NCBI GenBank assembly: GCA_021234155.1
Contig: JAJEKV010000020.1
Coordinates: 4,014,563 to 4,078,562 of the forward strand
Source: Isoetes taiwanensis
Lineage: Eukaryota; Streptophyta; Lycopodiopsida; Isoetales; Isoetaceae
DNA length: 64,000 nt
Reading direction: 5' to 3'
Shown: positions 1-11,696 of the stretch, one piece after another
Layout of the letters: each line of letters begins with the position of its first letter
Numbering within the stretch: the stretch's first letter is position 1
The notes under the pieces: generated by a model
Database searches by the model: none
Seen by the model: only the letters and a program-made list of their open reading frames with translations
What the model was told of the DNA's origin: nothing
Made by a program: the position numbers and the translations under genes

Positions 1-922
1 TATTTCTTTACTCTGTGAACTTAAGTGGTCCATATGAATGGAAATTATGACGCATGGCAATTATTACGGTCAAGGATCTATGTTCCTTCAATGGGACTAT
101 AGAATATGTTAAGTCTAAGAGTGTATGATTTTGCAAAAAAATTGCAAAGCATACGAGATAATAGCAAGGTTCTCTTAAGGATGTTGTTTACTCTTGAATA
201 ACATAAGAATGAAATTTAAATTTTTCTATATTAAGACATAACAATTTGTGGATTGACATCATGTTGGCCACACATGAACATAATCTTCTAAAGATCAAGT
301 CTAGAGTTGTTTGATGTGTCGAGACTCGGAGTCTTGTTGTTTCAACACTCTAAAACTAAGAAGCATTCATGAACGTATGGACCCTAAGGTTAGGGACTAT
401 GATGACAAGACATTAAGAACCTTCTCATATGAAACCTACACTATTGTCTTCTTGGCAATGGTGTTCTTACTAACTATCTATAGTTAGTCTATGAAATTGG
501 TTGGCGAGTCTCATGATGAGATGGTCGACTGGGTAGAATTTCTACTACTCTAAGGACTAAGTTAAGAACAGCTTTTAGATATGAAGTTGTGTAATCTCTC
601 TGAGAGGGGGAAGGTTTGGTGATTTTTTTTATTCACTAATAGTCCAAAAGTTAATTTAAAACTTAACTTTAGACACAAGATTGGCCATAAGAAATTTAAG
701 TAAACAAATAAGGTCCTAGGATTCAAGACAACCCCTCATATGATGAAGATGTTGAAGACTTAATCCTGTTGAAGACCCTATATGGGAATGAAGAGTTTCT
801 CTAAGCACATGCTATACGAGAAAGATGCTTATCCTGAGATTCTAGACGAACTCTTGGAAACTCTTCTGACTTGAAGATATGGACTGACAATGAGGACATT
901 GTCTTTTTTAAGTCGGAGAGAA
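1..922 (+). pseudogene. Internal remnant of an LTR retrotransposon (gag-like)
   Basis: No long open frame survives. A short stretch starting at position 34 reads MNGNYDAWQLLRSRIYVPSM, which resembles the N-terminal NGxNYxxW motif of plant Ty1/copia gag (UBN2-like). The last 30 bases before position 923 end in a purine-rich AGTCGGAGAGAA, as expected of a polypurine tract directly before a 3' LTR. The 900 bases cannot hold integrase and reverse transcriptase, so this would be an internally deleted or non-autonomous copy whose 5' part lies outside the window. The gag call rests on one motif and is weak. Confidence 0.3.
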
Positions 923-1655
923 TGTAAGGAACCTTAGGACAAAATGAGATATACGTTTATACATGTATTTGTACAGTACTTTTGTACGTGTCTTTTGGTT
1001 CATGTCTTTTCACATGGACGAAAGACCACAATTTTGTACATTTTTGTTAACTGGGAATAAGAGATGTAGTTTAGGTACTCGTGTTGTCTTCATGGTTGCG
1101 TCTCTTGTTCCTTGTTCATTACACACCGCATGAAGGCAGCGTGGAGGATAACGCTAAATCCGTCTCAAGCCATGCCTAGTGATGTCCGTTGTGTCATATT
1201 CAATATCCCTGCAGGTATGCAGCCCGTGGAGCACTTGGGCAAGGCGAGGAAGAGATACTATGATGATGCATGCAGCCCTGGAGACGAAGATGAGGGGTTT
1301 GTTGACATTGCAGACGAGGAGTTCAGGCCTGGCATGGAGGCCGAAGGGGGGTGCACCTAGAGTACACGTATTGATCAAGTGAGTGCACGGTTAGGGTTTT
1401 TTTTATCACCTTGGTCGTAGATATACGGTCGGGAGCTCATACGGGCAGGAAGGAGAAATTCCGTAGATGATCGATTTAGGGAGCTGATCCATCCGACGGA
1501 AGGAGCGTTGTATCCTTATATTTCCAGCTTCATTTTTACCTTTCTAGCAGATTCATCTCAGCACTGTCCATTCCAGCTATTCCAGGTATTGCACAGGTAT
1601 TACCCTATTCCAGAAATTTCAGGTATTCCAGGAACCCTAGACCTGTGTCCTTACA
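923..1655 (+). repeat. Candidate 3' LTR (733 bp)
   Basis: The stretch begins TGTAAGG and ends CCTTACA, a perfect 7-bp inverted terminal pair of the canonical TG...CA kind, and it directly follows a polypurine-like tract. The second half has the pyrimidine-rich, TTCCAG-repeated character typical of R/U5 regions. An 82-codon open frame at 1112-1360 lies inside it and is probably fortuitous. The matching 5' LTR would be outside the window, so identity between LTRs cannot be checked here. Confidence 0.5.
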
Positions 1656-1860
1656 AAAGGTACAAAGTCGGAAAGGGATTATATAATTTGGCACAACCAA
1701 TCGTAAATCTATGGATGGGGCTATAATGTATGTTAGTTCGAAAACCCGTATGTTATGGGTTTTTCTACTCCAAAAAGCCGTATACAGGGGTTTTTCTGTG
1801 ACCCCTCGAACGCACATACCATCTGTCCATACATAGAGGTGCACCCCCCGGTTGGAGGCC

Positions 1861-2515
1861 ATGTCGGAGCAGCCTGATTTCATTCCCTTGGATTCCGTTG
1901 ATTACACCATGGCTATCAACTGATGGCATGTTTGCATTTCCTTGCATTTCTTTGCTTTATTTCTGCAGTTTGCTACTTGCTTTTTGTGCTTTGATTGTGG
2001 CAGGTTTAGAGGGCTGATTTGTTGTGCATGTAAGGACATGCCTGTGCCAATGCCTCTCCTTGCCCATCTGGACAATGGGCAGCAAGAGGTGGTGGAGTCC
2101 CTGAGTCCTCCTGATAGACCACCTGAACCTCCACTCCCCCAGGCCCCCTCTATGGAAAATCTCATTTCCACTAGTCTTCCACATCCTGCTAGTAGCATCT
2201 GCAGATGCAGAGTGGGCTCATGTGGCATCTAAGCTGCTGACAAGTGTTGTTAACATAAACACCCTTGCAGAGACTGTCACGGCTTCCGTGCGCTTGCTTC
2301 GCATGCAACTTGGGCGCCTATTCCATGAGCTGGAGGAGACCATTAAGAACATGGAGTGGGATGAAGTTGCTATGTCAGCGAGGGAGAGGCAAGCTCTCAG
2401 GAGCCACCTGAACTTTTTGGCACGTGCTTTGTTGTTGCGGGAGTTAAGACATATTGATAGGTTCGCTCTGAAGATTTCAGCTGTGGCATCTTGTGGACTT
2501 TGTCACTAACAATTC
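1861..2515 (+). pseudogene. Unidentified gene fragment, proline-rich then helical
   Basis: Two open stretches in different frames look like parts of one protein. The first (about 2038-2228) encodes a proline-rich segment with PPDRPPEPPLPQAP. The second (about 2200-2509) encodes an amphipathic, Leu/Arg/Glu-rich segment containing RQALRSHLNFLARALLLREL, ending at a stop at 2507-2509. The frame changes near 2200 just after TCTGCAGATGCAG, so either an intron acceptor lies there or a one-base indel broke the frame. A short upstream frame begins ATG at 1861 (MSEQPDFIPLDS). I do not recognise the family. It sits just downstream of the candidate LTR and may be a captured or decaying host fragment. Confidence 0.3.
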
Positions 2516-3660
2516 CCCAGTGAAACGACAGGTTGGCGAGGAGGCATGCACAGGCGTTGAACATTACGAGCAATTGATTGAAACTGTTCTGTTTTGGGAT
2601 TATGATGTAATTTCTGTTCTTCTTTTCGTTGTAGTTGCATTGCACTGTGTGCCTGCATCATCCATTTTGCAATTTGAAAATTAAAAAACGTAACAGTACT
2701 CTGAAGTTGCATTTGCATTTGTGTGCTTGAACTTGCATGGGATTAGCCCCACGGCATAATGGTCCACCCTTTGGGGAGCTCCATTATGCTAGGCGAAACA
2801 TCATGGGACCGGCATGTGTCGGTGGATTTCAAGTCCCCATGCTTCTCCATGTTCTATTTCTGTTTCAAGTTTTTCCTCCCTTTGTGAGGAACATGCAGCT
2901 CAGCCGTGCATTGAAGAGCTCCTCTTGTAAATTTGTTTGCAAATTTCAGACTTGTACTGAATTCTACTGCACAGTAGCAATGGAGTTTGCAGAGTCTCTT
3001 TGGAATACATCCTTGCTTGTTTGTTATTGATGTGTATGTACTTGGTTGACTTCGATGGAATACATTGTAGTGCACCTTAGAATGACGTGGAAATTGGGGT
3101 TTGACTCCATCTTGACTTCGAAGGGACGGCCACATGTGGTGCATTGGGAATATGACATGGAATATTCTCATAATCAATGGTTCAAATTGAGCGATTATAT
3201 GGATTGTTGTTTGCAATTTAAACGTTCTTGATGTTTCCAGTATATAGTGGATGCATTATTCCTATGGCATTAAAGTTTATTATACTGGATGCATTATTAC
3301 AAACAACAATAACTACTGCAAAGGTTCATGCAAAAACATGTAAAGGTGTGGTTTTAGCTGCAGCATATATATCATTGTTCTTCTCTCCAAGGCCAGTTGG
3401 TCTTTCAATCCTTTATATATTAATCATACAAGGTGTATGAATTAGATTTTGAATTCTTTGAATCATTTCTTTGAAATCCTTGAATTCTTTAGATGGATTT
3501 TGAAAGCTATTAAATTGACGCTTCATCTCATTCTAAAAAGAGTAGAAGCTTACCAACCTTACTAGGAGGAGCCTATCAACATAAGAATGCTAGAATATAT
3601 ATCAACTACCTTAGAAAGTGACGTACAATAGTAGAGGTTCGATACACATGATTAACCTTA
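2516..3660. other. No recognisable gene
   Basis: AT-rich sequence with only short, overlapping open frames. Nothing here resembles a known protein, RNA or repeat. Confidence 0.5.
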
Positions 3661-3666
3661 GTTTGA

Positions 3667-3777
3667 GATAGATAGATAGATAAATACAGATAGTCTTTTT
3701 ACGTCATGCCACATTGACAGCTTGAGATAGACAGATAGATGGATGGATGGATGGATGGATGGATGGATAGATAGATT
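3667..3777. repeat. GATA/GATG microsatellites
   Basis: Two tetranucleotide tracts lie at 3667-3692 (GATA) and 3724-3777 (GATA, GATG, then GATA). Each is next to the same 13-base phrase ATGCCACATTG(A/G)(A/C) at about 3705 and 3790. Read on the minus strand, this gives two successive LINE-like 3' ends, each followed by a short-repeat tail. Confidence 0.8.
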
Positions 3778-4200
3778 TTATTTTTACATCATGCCACATT
3801 GGAAACTTGAGAGAGGAGGAGATGTTTATTTCACGTTATGAAGCCTATTAGACCTATAAGACAGTTTAAAAAGTATTTAAGAAAAATATCATTCTTTTAT
3901 AACCAGCCTCAATCTCAGTAAAGATGTCATCATCAACAAAGATAATCACATCATGATCCAGCCTTCTCTCGGTGTTTATTAATTGCCTCATTCTCTCCTC
4001 CAAGGCTTCATGAATAAAAGCTCCTTTTCTTCGTGCTAGTAATTTGAAAGTATGTAAACTAGATATGATAATGTCATGCTTACTGCGAAGGGCGGCATAT
4101 GTTGGGCAACGAAGTAAAATGTGTTCCTCCTCTTCTACCTCAGAACGTAGATATAAGTCACATGTCCGTCATCTTCATCCTCCTTTCTATCTCAATTTTC
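3778..4200 (-). pseudogene. LINE 3' end: C-terminal zinc-knuckle remnant
   Basis: On the minus strand, around 4072-4132, the frame reads EEHILLRCPTYAALRSKHDI. This matches the C-terminal E..EH....C..Y..LR motif of the other LINE copies here, for example EDEEHFVLKCPAYQNLRRKN at about 32.2 kb. The fragment ends at lower coordinates in a GATA/GATG tail, as expected for the 3' end of a minus-strand LINE. The rest of the element is absent or unrecognisable. Confidence 0.65.
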
Positions 4201-4690
4201 AAATAATGTAATTGTATAGATGCTGATTGATCAGCATTCTTTCCACGCATTTAGATGAATGGATATTATTCATAGCTTTAGAATTTGATTTTTGTGTAGG
4301 AACGTTAGGCGCTCATTCTTGGTACTTAAATATATATAACTAAGACATGTATGCAATACGTTAACTAAATAGATAGATAGATAGACATGTCGTAATCAAA
4401 ATGAGAGGAGCGCAGAGGCCCCAACATATGGTCTGGGCCATAGGATGGATAAATCCGACGACGGAGGTAGTCCAAGGCGCACCCCGTTTAGAATTTGTAA
4501 CACTTACGCATAAGCACGTAGTTGTAAATTAATATTACTTTCTTGCTTATTAAAGATCTATTCATCTTTTTCTTTTTGAAAATTTGAAAAGCTCTTCTGG
4601 ATGGGATGTAAGGCATGACTTATTGCTTAATTTTATTCTTCTAAATTCACAAGTAGACACATGTTGAGTAAAAAAAGGGCAGGACATATG
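4201..4690. other. No recognisable gene; short GATA tract
   Basis: AT-rich sequence with a four-unit GATA tract near 4368-4386. No coding or structural signal was recognised. Confidence 0.5.
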
Positions 4691-4692
4691 TT

Positions 4693-4732
4693 GGTAGGAG
4701 GAGGAGGAGGAGGAGAGGGAGGAGGAGGAGAG
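4693..4732. repeat. AGG-rich simple repeat
   Basis: A run of GGA/GGAG units on the plus strand, low complexity. Confidence 0.85.
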
Positions 4733-5029
4733 GTTAATTAGGTAAGTCTAATAGTTATGAACAAATGGAACCATGACAAATGAATTAGAAGTTTGGAGAA
4801 GAAAAGAGTATTCTTGGTTACTACTTAAAGGTTTCTTTTAGCATACTGCATGGAATGTATTTATCTGAGTAAAAATATGAAATTATAAATTAAAAAAAAT
4901 AGAAAACATTTTAAATGATGTTGGCCCTATGATAATGGGTAATTATAGCAGATTGTTGAATTTTTGTATTTATTTATATTGATGCATGCATTCAAATTAT
5001 ACCAGATAAGATGTTTATAGAAGAAAGCT

Positions 5030-5331
5030 GACAGTCTTCAATGTAATTGTATTGAAGTGATTTTATCATCACATAGACCAAATGGTCTATGGGATTTAAT
5101 ACAAAAAAAGCACAATAAACCCATTATTATACAACTAGAAAAGAACCTTGTTCTAAAGGGTTTTTGAGGAAAAAACCTTGATAGTAATAAACTTACTGAT
5201 GAATATCTACAAAGTTTGACATTAGTGTGTTGAAAACCTATAGACAACATTCTACAAGCCCCGGGAGACAACCAACTATGATAATCTCCTCCATGACTCC
5301 TCTCTAGGGACAAAGTAACAACAAAGACCAT
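5030..5331 (-). repeat. LINE-type 3' end with conserved hairpin
   Basis: On the minus strand this reads TATTACTATCAAGGTTTTTTCC..., then the hairpin CATAGACC-ATTT-GGTCTATG (5072-5091), then TGATGATAAAATCAC. The same order of elements, including the TATTACT...AAGGTTTTT phrase, occurs in the fragment at 21.84-22.03 kb. The AGACC/GGTCT hairpin also ends three plus-strand LINE copies at 32.5, 35.57 and 36.35 kb. No coding part remains here. Confidence 0.55.
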
Positions 5332-5611
5332 GGTGTTTACGAATGGTTTCTAACAAAGTGCACAATATCAAAATGTGATCAATGGTTGAGTTCTACAGTC
5401 TACACCATGTCTGGATAATAACACAAACCTTTAATTCCTCAGCCTAAATCGTCAACTACTTTTCTAGAATGCATGCAAGCAACTTTGCAAACAAGGGGCT
5501 AATTATGATTGTGAGCTATAGGGCAGTGTCTATTCCAATCTCGTAGATAGAAGCACTCTATTTACTGTCATTTATTAGGAAATCTTATTGGAAGGCCGTA
5601 TTGAATATTTT

Positions 5612-6202
5612 ATTTATTAAAAAGGTAGCATATTGGTATTTGTCTAGAACGTCGCATGCAACGTTCCCTTGCCCCTTCCAGGACGCTAGATTTGAAAATG
5701 CATTTATTGCCTTATGTGGGAAACTTATGTGGATTCGAGCAAGGAGGAACTTCCAATTGCAAGGAGATGGGCATGCAAGGTTCGGACTTGGGGAAGCTAG
5801 TATGGAAAGTTTTCTTACCCAAAGATTTAATCTGCTCCTAAGTTAGGCGAATTCATCATCTTGGCAAGTTTGGAAGAAGTTTTAGAACCTGGATGGACTA
5901 GTTTCTTGGAAGCCGTATTGCTGGACAGTTGGCACTTCGTATTCAGAAGCCTGACTTTCATTTTAAAACCAAGACTAAGGTATGAATTAGTAACCTAATT
6001 GAGGTTTCTCTATGTTTTAACAATCATATTTTTAATATGCAGGACAATATTTTTGTTTTGATAGTTGCATCGGTGCAGTATATGATAGTCCTTACCGATG
6101 CCCAAGATGTCTTCCACAACTCACGAGCAGATTCAGGCATATGTTTTTGATGGTAATCTTTTATAGAATTTCATTTTGTCCTCATGGAACAGTTTTGTAT
6201 CA
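5612..6202 (+). repeat. Duplicated segment, copy A (left part)
   Basis: About 590 bases align colinearly with 11697-12316. They begin at ATTAAAAAGG(T/C)AGCAT and end in the ATTATT run where the LINE interrupts copy A. The copies look about 85-90% identical with small indels. Both carry a possible intron from GTATGAA to TTTTTAATATGCA and, after it, the same short exon-like stretch. The alignment resumes on the other side of the LINE at 10203. Confidence 0.75.
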
Positions 6203-6275
6203 TCATATTATTATTATTATTATTATTATATATATCTGATGCTCACTTGAGCCTTGGAGCACATGAACAAACAAG

Positions 6276-9200
6276 TTACAGTTTTAGAAGCAAGGTGCGG
6301 TGTGCATCCACCGCCCTTATATATGGTGCTAGTAACCTTGGCGCTACCAATAGTAATGAGTGAAAATCTGCTACATGTATATCGTACTTATGTCTGATAT
6401 CTTCATATTCAGGACATTGTATGAAAACGTGGTTTTCATTTTCGACACATCCTGATTTGCAAATCTTACACTTGCGCTCTTCAACGGGAACTTTAGTCCA
6501 TCTTCCTATCTCGATTTCTAGTCTGTGAGATCCGGTTCTATATCTGGCTAACAGTTTTCTCTGGGCCGGGGATATGTTTGCTTTCAAGTAAGATTGGCTC
6601 TCATAAATTTCCATGTGATTGACATTTACACGGTGTAAGTGCATGCGCGCTTCCACAGGTCGACCCATGGCTTCCGAACTGCTAACTTTTCAAGTAGGAT
6701 TCTAAGTTCATCTTTTTCATTTGGGCATGTCGGCCAGGATCTAGACCCCATTTGCTCGCCCAAAACTGCGGGGTTCTTTTCCCATTCTGAATTATCCAAA
6801 GCTTGGTGTGACAACCGGGTTTGAGCTCTGGCGCTTTGATTACGGTGTAGAAATTGATGACTGAAAAAAGCCCTTCCACTTCAAGTGGGAGCAAACCACC
6901 TTCATGAGCATTATGGCATAAGGGATTTGCACCTTTATTCCTAACTCAATTTTCAGAAATAGTTTTTGGATTGCTTCAACATGTGTCCATAACTGGAAGG
7001 AGATGTCTGGTCCCCAAATCGGGACACCATATAACACTACAGTTTGGACTAGTACTTTGAATAATATGATCTTCAAATTCCAATCGAGAGAGGGCCTTAT
7101 TGCATTTTTGTCGACATCTTTGTAAAGAGCGACTTTTCCACCTTGAGCCCTTCTATTAATACAATTCTTCCAGCTATAATTTGAAGAGATGTCGATCCCC
7201 AAGTACTTATATGAATCCACGGTCTCCAGGATCTGTCCTCTGTAGGTAAATTCCGGCCTGTCCCTTGTTCCAAAGACCATTACCTTAGATTTCGACAAAT
7301 TGACATTCATTTTTTTTGCAGTACAGAAGCTCTCCAGAATATCCAAGTGTTCTTGTAAAGTGCTCTTCTTACTTGCAAGCAAGACCACATCATCTGCATA
7401 GAGGAGAAGTTGGATGAGATATTCGCCCAATTTGGTCCATGCCAATGACCTGGCCTTCAACCAATCGTCTAATTCGTCTATAAAAACTCTGAATAGTGTC
7501 GGTGATAGAGGACACCCTACTTTGAACTCAAGCTGTACTTCGATTCTAGTATCTAGATCACAAGATACCTTAATCGGGACCTCTTCATAGAGTTCTTGAA
7601 AACTACGACTCTTAGATCATGAGGGACTCCAATGCGGATTAGTCAATAAGCTAAGCTCTTTTCAGGTGGAATGGTGTCGAATGCCTTCGAGAAGTCTATG
7701 AAGGCCATGTATAAGGATTTATTTGGCGTTTTGGTCTTTTCTATCAGAGCACGGAGTGTGAGCACATGGTCCAAAGTGCTATGCTTGGTTCGAAAACTAG
7801 CCTGGTACAGAGAGCGTGCTTGATGTTGTTCAGCCCATAAACTTATCTTTTTTTTTTTTTTTCAAGCAGGCCCAAAAGTTTGGAGAAAGTACTACCAATT
7901 AAGATGGTTCTGTAGTTACTTATGATCTTTCTGTCTCCTCCCTTATGAATTGGGTGGACCTTGTTCATTCTCCAATTGGATGGTAGCCCATGTATGAGTC
8001 TTTTATTTAAAAGGTCTGTTAAGATAGCCACTGTCTTTTCTCCGCCCCATTTAAGGAGCTCCATGCAAAAGCCATCTGAGTCAACTGCCTTGTTGTTTGA
8101 TGCATCTGATAAGCATGCTTGTACTTCTGCAATTGAGAACAAATCAGCCAAAGGAGGCATTTTTGGCATGCTGCTAACACCATCCTTTTCATAAAGGGAT
8201 TTGACTAAATTTAGCAAATCTGTATTGTCTAAATTAGCCTGCTGTTGGGTGCCATGGAGGACATTCCAAAAATTTTTTGGATGTTTACTGAGCTGGTCTG
8301 AAAGCTCACGCTGCCTTTGAGCCTGGAAAGACCTGTTCTCATTTCTTATGAGCTGTTTATACCACCTGGGTTTGCAGATGCAAAATTGTGGTAACTTCTT
8401 TCTGGCTTCTCGACACTCTGTGTCCCACCAGGAGTTGCAAGGTTTACCTTGCAATTGTCTCTTTGATAGCCCGAAGATTTTCCTCCCTGCTGTGAGCAAC
8501 AATTCTTGAAATAGGGGCGCATCTTTTTCCAGCATACCCGTCCAAGTTTCAGCAGCCAGCATGTCTTCTACAAGTTTTTCATAAGCATCATGAAGGCTGA
8601 ATCTGATTTTCAGTTTAGCATGGAATGGTACTCGTGTGGCTTGATGGGCCTTTGCCTTTATCTCCATATGGAGAGGAGCATGATCAGATTCAATCATGAA
8701 TTCTCCTACATAGAAGTCAGCAATGAGCGCTTTGTTTCTTGCTAACAAGTAGTCAATTGTACTACCTCATACATGGTTCTTGTATGTTAATTTTCCAGAT
8801 TTAGGAAAGGAGCTAATACCATTAATAATTTTCAGCTGGCATGTAGTGCTTAATTCAAGCAACCTTTGGCCCATCACATTTAATGCTATATCATCAGAAA
8901 CTCGATCATAAGCAGGGTCTTCAAGCTCGTCCAGGCGTGCATCAGCCAAGTCTTCTAAGCCCTGCCTTGTTGGCAGCCTGTGCGGCCATTAAAGTCCCCA
9001 ACAATGAAGATTTCTCCTTGGGCCGAGTATTCCAATATGTCTGAATATATGTTCCCATAGGGGTTATCTTTATCCAGATCCGTGTGCTTATAGATATGAG
9101 AGCTATCCGGTGCAAAATAGCACACCGCAAGGAATAAAGGTTGCCCACTTCCTTTAATCTGTAACCAAATATATTGGTTGAAAGGGTTCTGTTTTATGAC

Positions 9201-9480
9201 CTCGAACTCAAAAGCAGCATCATTTTTCTTGTAGATAGCAATACCTCCGAAACCTCTTCCTGCCCCTATTACCTTTTCATTCCATATGTGGTTCAGCAGC
9301 ATATATCCAGGTATATCTGGGGGAAGTCGAAACTGGTGAGCCCATGTTTCGGTGAAGCATAATAAGTCTTGATGTTTCCAAATCTCTACAGTAGCATTTA
9401 TCTTGGCCTAAGTTAGTCCATGTGTGTTCCATAGACTGACTCGCAAGGCCCTCAATTCCTATTTGTGCTTCCTGTTAGTG
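6276..9480 (-). pseudogene. LINE ORF2: endonuclease, reverse transcriptase, zinc knuckle (broken)
   Basis: Domain order on the minus strand is as follows. Endonuclease: SLWNTHGLT near 9430, FTETWAH near 9350, VGDFNGRTG near 9000, SDHAPL near 8680. Reverse transcriptase: LPSNWR...PIHKGGD near 7950, FIDFSKAFDTIP near 7680, GCPLSPTLF near 7510, LLYADDVVLLAS near 7390, VNLSKSKVMVFG near 7300. C-terminal zinc motif: CKICKSGC...ENENHVFIQC at about 6480-6400. Several stops and frameshifts interrupt it, including a stop after NTHGLT and breaks near 8950, 8760, 7840 and 6840-6670. It encoded the target-primed reverse transcription enzyme but cannot now make a full product as written. Confidence 0.85.
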
Positions 9481-9496
9481 ATAATTGCCTTACCAC

Positions 9497-10132
9497 TTAT
9501 AGGCCTTTGTCTCGAGCTTCTATCACCTTTGACCATTCCAATTTGCGCAATTCCAGCTGGCCTGGAGTAAGATCCCGGTCCAGCCAAATCCTTTCCCCTT
9601 TTAATGCGCTCCTGTTAAGGAGTACTCTATCCCTGGCTTCTTTTGTATGAAATTTCACAAGTATTGGGCGGGCGTATGAACCCGGTTTTCCCAATCTGCG
9701 AGAAGACACATATAGAGGGTCATGGAGATGCATTTTTTCTGAAAAAAATCTTCTTACCGTGTCAGTCAAATCTTCTCCTTCAATCTCTTGCAAATCTGAT
9801 ATCTTTAGGTTTTTGGTGCGATTTTCTTGATCCATCTGTTCAGAAGAAACCTTAGCCTGGTGAATCTTCATTTGCTCTTTGGTGGTTTCAGCCACCAAAG
9901 AGGCTAGTTTGTTCTCTAGGCCTGCTATCTGTTCCTTGAAGTCTATAGACGGTTTTTGCAGATTGGACTCTGCATTTTGATCTTTGTTTTGGGTGAGCAA
10001 CTCATTGAGAGAGCCCCTGATTTCTGCGACTTCAGACCTAAGGTTCACGATTTCTGCTTTCAATTCCGAGACCAAGACAAACAGACTGGCAGAATCTCCA
10101 TCGGAGTCTGCACCTTTTTTCTTCGGGGGCAT
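9497..10132 (-). CDS. LINE ORF1 protein, L1 ORF1p-like, 211 aa
   Basis: This is the nucleic-acid chaperone that packages LINE RNA. The open frame is intact from ATG (10132) to stop. Residues 1-10 are basic (MPPKKKG). Residues about 15-100 form a heptad-rich Leu/Val/Ile/Glu segment that should be a coiled coil for oligomerisation. From about residue 108, ENRTKNLKISDLQE begins a region matching the RRM-like and C-terminal parts of L1 ORF1p. Landmarks are RRFFSEK, SRRLGK, RPILVKF and a late IWLDRDLTPGQ. Length is short of mammalian ORF1p (about 340) but fits minimal plant and algal versions. The stop lies just upstream of the degraded start of ORF2. This is the best-preserved frame of the element. 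Confidence 0.75.
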   Translation of the reverse strand: MPPKKKGADSDGDSASLFVLVSELKAEIVNLRSEVAEIRGSLNELLTQNKDQNAESNLQKPSIDFKEQIAGLENKLASLVAETTKEQMKIHQAKVSSEQMDQENRTKNLKISDLQEIEGEDLTDTVRRFFSEKMHLHDPLYVSSRRLGKPGSYARPILVKFHTKEARDRVLLNRSALKGERIWLDRDLTPGQLELRKLEWSKVIEARDKGL

Positions 10133-10202
10133 CCCCTACGATTTTTTTGCTCAAACGACTTTTTTGGCGCCCAAACCCTACTGCGGCACTCCCCCGTTTT
10201 AA

Positions 10203-10275
10203 TATTCATCCTTTCCTTTGCTTATAATGTTACAGGCATGCATCCAAAGATGAGCACAAAAATATAGTGGCAAGA
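10203..10275 (+). repeat. Duplicated segment, copy A (right part)
   Basis: This resumes the alignment with copy B (12317-12388) after the LINE. Both copies share ATTCATCCTTTCCTTTxCTT, then ATGCATCCAAAGATGAG and ATATAGTGGCAAGAAC. They diverge immediately afterwards. Confidence 0.75.
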
Positions 10276-11690
10276 ACTGTGGAAGTAGGCTAGAGAAGAT
10301 AAGCTTTTGGTCTCTATTCTTTGTGCATCTCACGAGCTTAGTAAATTCCTCATTTGTACAGACCATGACAACATATGGGTATAAGATAGTTCACACTTAC
10401 TGTCGATATTGAACAAGATTCCAGCAAGCAATGAACGAAATAAATGCAGGTAATTTTTCTGCTTATTTGCTTTCTTTCCCTTTTGCATTGCATACTAATA
10501 AATTGGTTTGTTTCATATCCAGATGCAAATTCTATACTCTTGCTAGGCATTAACTTTTTTTTTGAGATCATCAATGGGATTTTTATTTCAGACAAGATTC
10601 GTGCAAGGTAAAGAGTTTAGGGTCATTTTTCTTGGTTGTTTTGCCTGATGCAATTTTTTAATATTCCAGGGCATCATTAAAAACTTAGGAAGGCCAGATT
10701 TGCATCAGAGGAGAACCACGATCAGCCCATTCTCATTTTGTATCTTGATATTAACCACCTGGGAAGAATCATATGGGAAGGTGAACGTGAAGTTCTATTG
10801 TGTTTTACGATTTCTATATCTGTCCCAACTTACATGCTTCTCCAAGTTGCATCTCGATGCAATTTGTTTTTGCAATGCAAGTTTATTGGTGTTTAAGGTC
10901 CGATTGTTTTGATTCGAATCCTTGCCTCTTTCTTTTCCATGATAGACTTCGATGATTATCTACTGTATTCCAATGAACCATAAAAATACTGGCAAAAGCT
11001 ATTGCATAACTTTGCATGCCATTCTTTCTTACTACTTTATGCATCAAGAATACCTTTTATTATTTTGAATTTGCTCAAACCATGGCTTTCCTTTTGGATT
11101 CGTCGGATTGCAACAGGATACATTTATGACTTTTTAACTTTTGACCATATCGTAACACGTCAGAAACCATCTAGAGCTATTTGCAAGCTCTTGAGTTGTT
11201 TGAGTTCATTTGAAGACCATCACGCATAGGTGTGTCAAGACTGAGGTTCTTCCTATAGACTGCTTTGTTACATGGTACTGCGCATGTTTGCCCTGCAATA
11301 ATCATTTAGAAACAAGTATATTTTGTACATCCATTTTTTGTGCATCTCAAATATGGGTTGCTCTTTGTAAGTCTCAATTAGAATAAATATATATTTAGGT
11401 GTTGCCTTTAGATTACACGTAGTTTTGATCGTGCATAGATCTACTTTCGATGTTTATTTACGTATAGTTCATTCATCATTGTTAATATGCTATTTTTGAT
11501 ATTTCATTTGCAGGTTTACCTCTCAAATTATGGCACCTTCATTATATTGAACATGTAACGAGACATGTCGATGATCTACCAAAGAAAAGTTGAAGAGCAT
11601 ATATAAGGCTTTGTTGACATGTTAATTCGTCCTTTGATTAGAGCTGAATATACCTCTAGACCTTTGTAAGTGGTAACCTGCTTCTGCTAT
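10276..11690 (+). other. Possible decayed exons, gene unidentified
   Basis: Several short stretches are bounded by plausible splice signals. Examples are a segment after TTGTACAG near 10361 with LLSILNKIPASNERNK, and one after ATATTCCAG near 10670 with ARFASEENHDQPILILYLDI ending before GTGAAC. Each is interrupted by stops when joined. They may belong to the same unidentified gene as the exon-like pieces in the duplicated segments. Otherwise the stretch is AT-rich and featureless. Confidence 0.2.
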
Positions 11691-11696
11691 ACTTCT

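Larger units (their letters stand above)
6203..10202 (-). mobile_element. Minus-strand LINE (about 4 kb), two ORFs, inactivated
   Basis: The element lies inside copy A of a duplicated segment; the second copy at 12316 is uninterrupted and marks the empty site. Read on the minus strand it has ORF1 (10132-9497), then an ORF2 with apurinic-type endonuclease, reverse transcriptase and a C-terminal zinc motif (about 9480-6276). Its 3' UTR contains the 12-base palindrome GCTCACTTGAGC (6241-6252), followed by an AT/ATT microsatellite tail (about 6205-6235). The 5' end lies near 10200, within 70 bases of the ORF1 start, so the copy is close to full length. It belongs to the same broad lineage as the fragments at 31-36 kb and not to the L1-type copy at 56-62 kb. 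Confidence 0.85.

Noticed and set aside
3667..4386. CRISPR-like regular repeats
   Set aside because: The units are tetranucleotide microsatellites without unique spacers, in a eukaryotic context.
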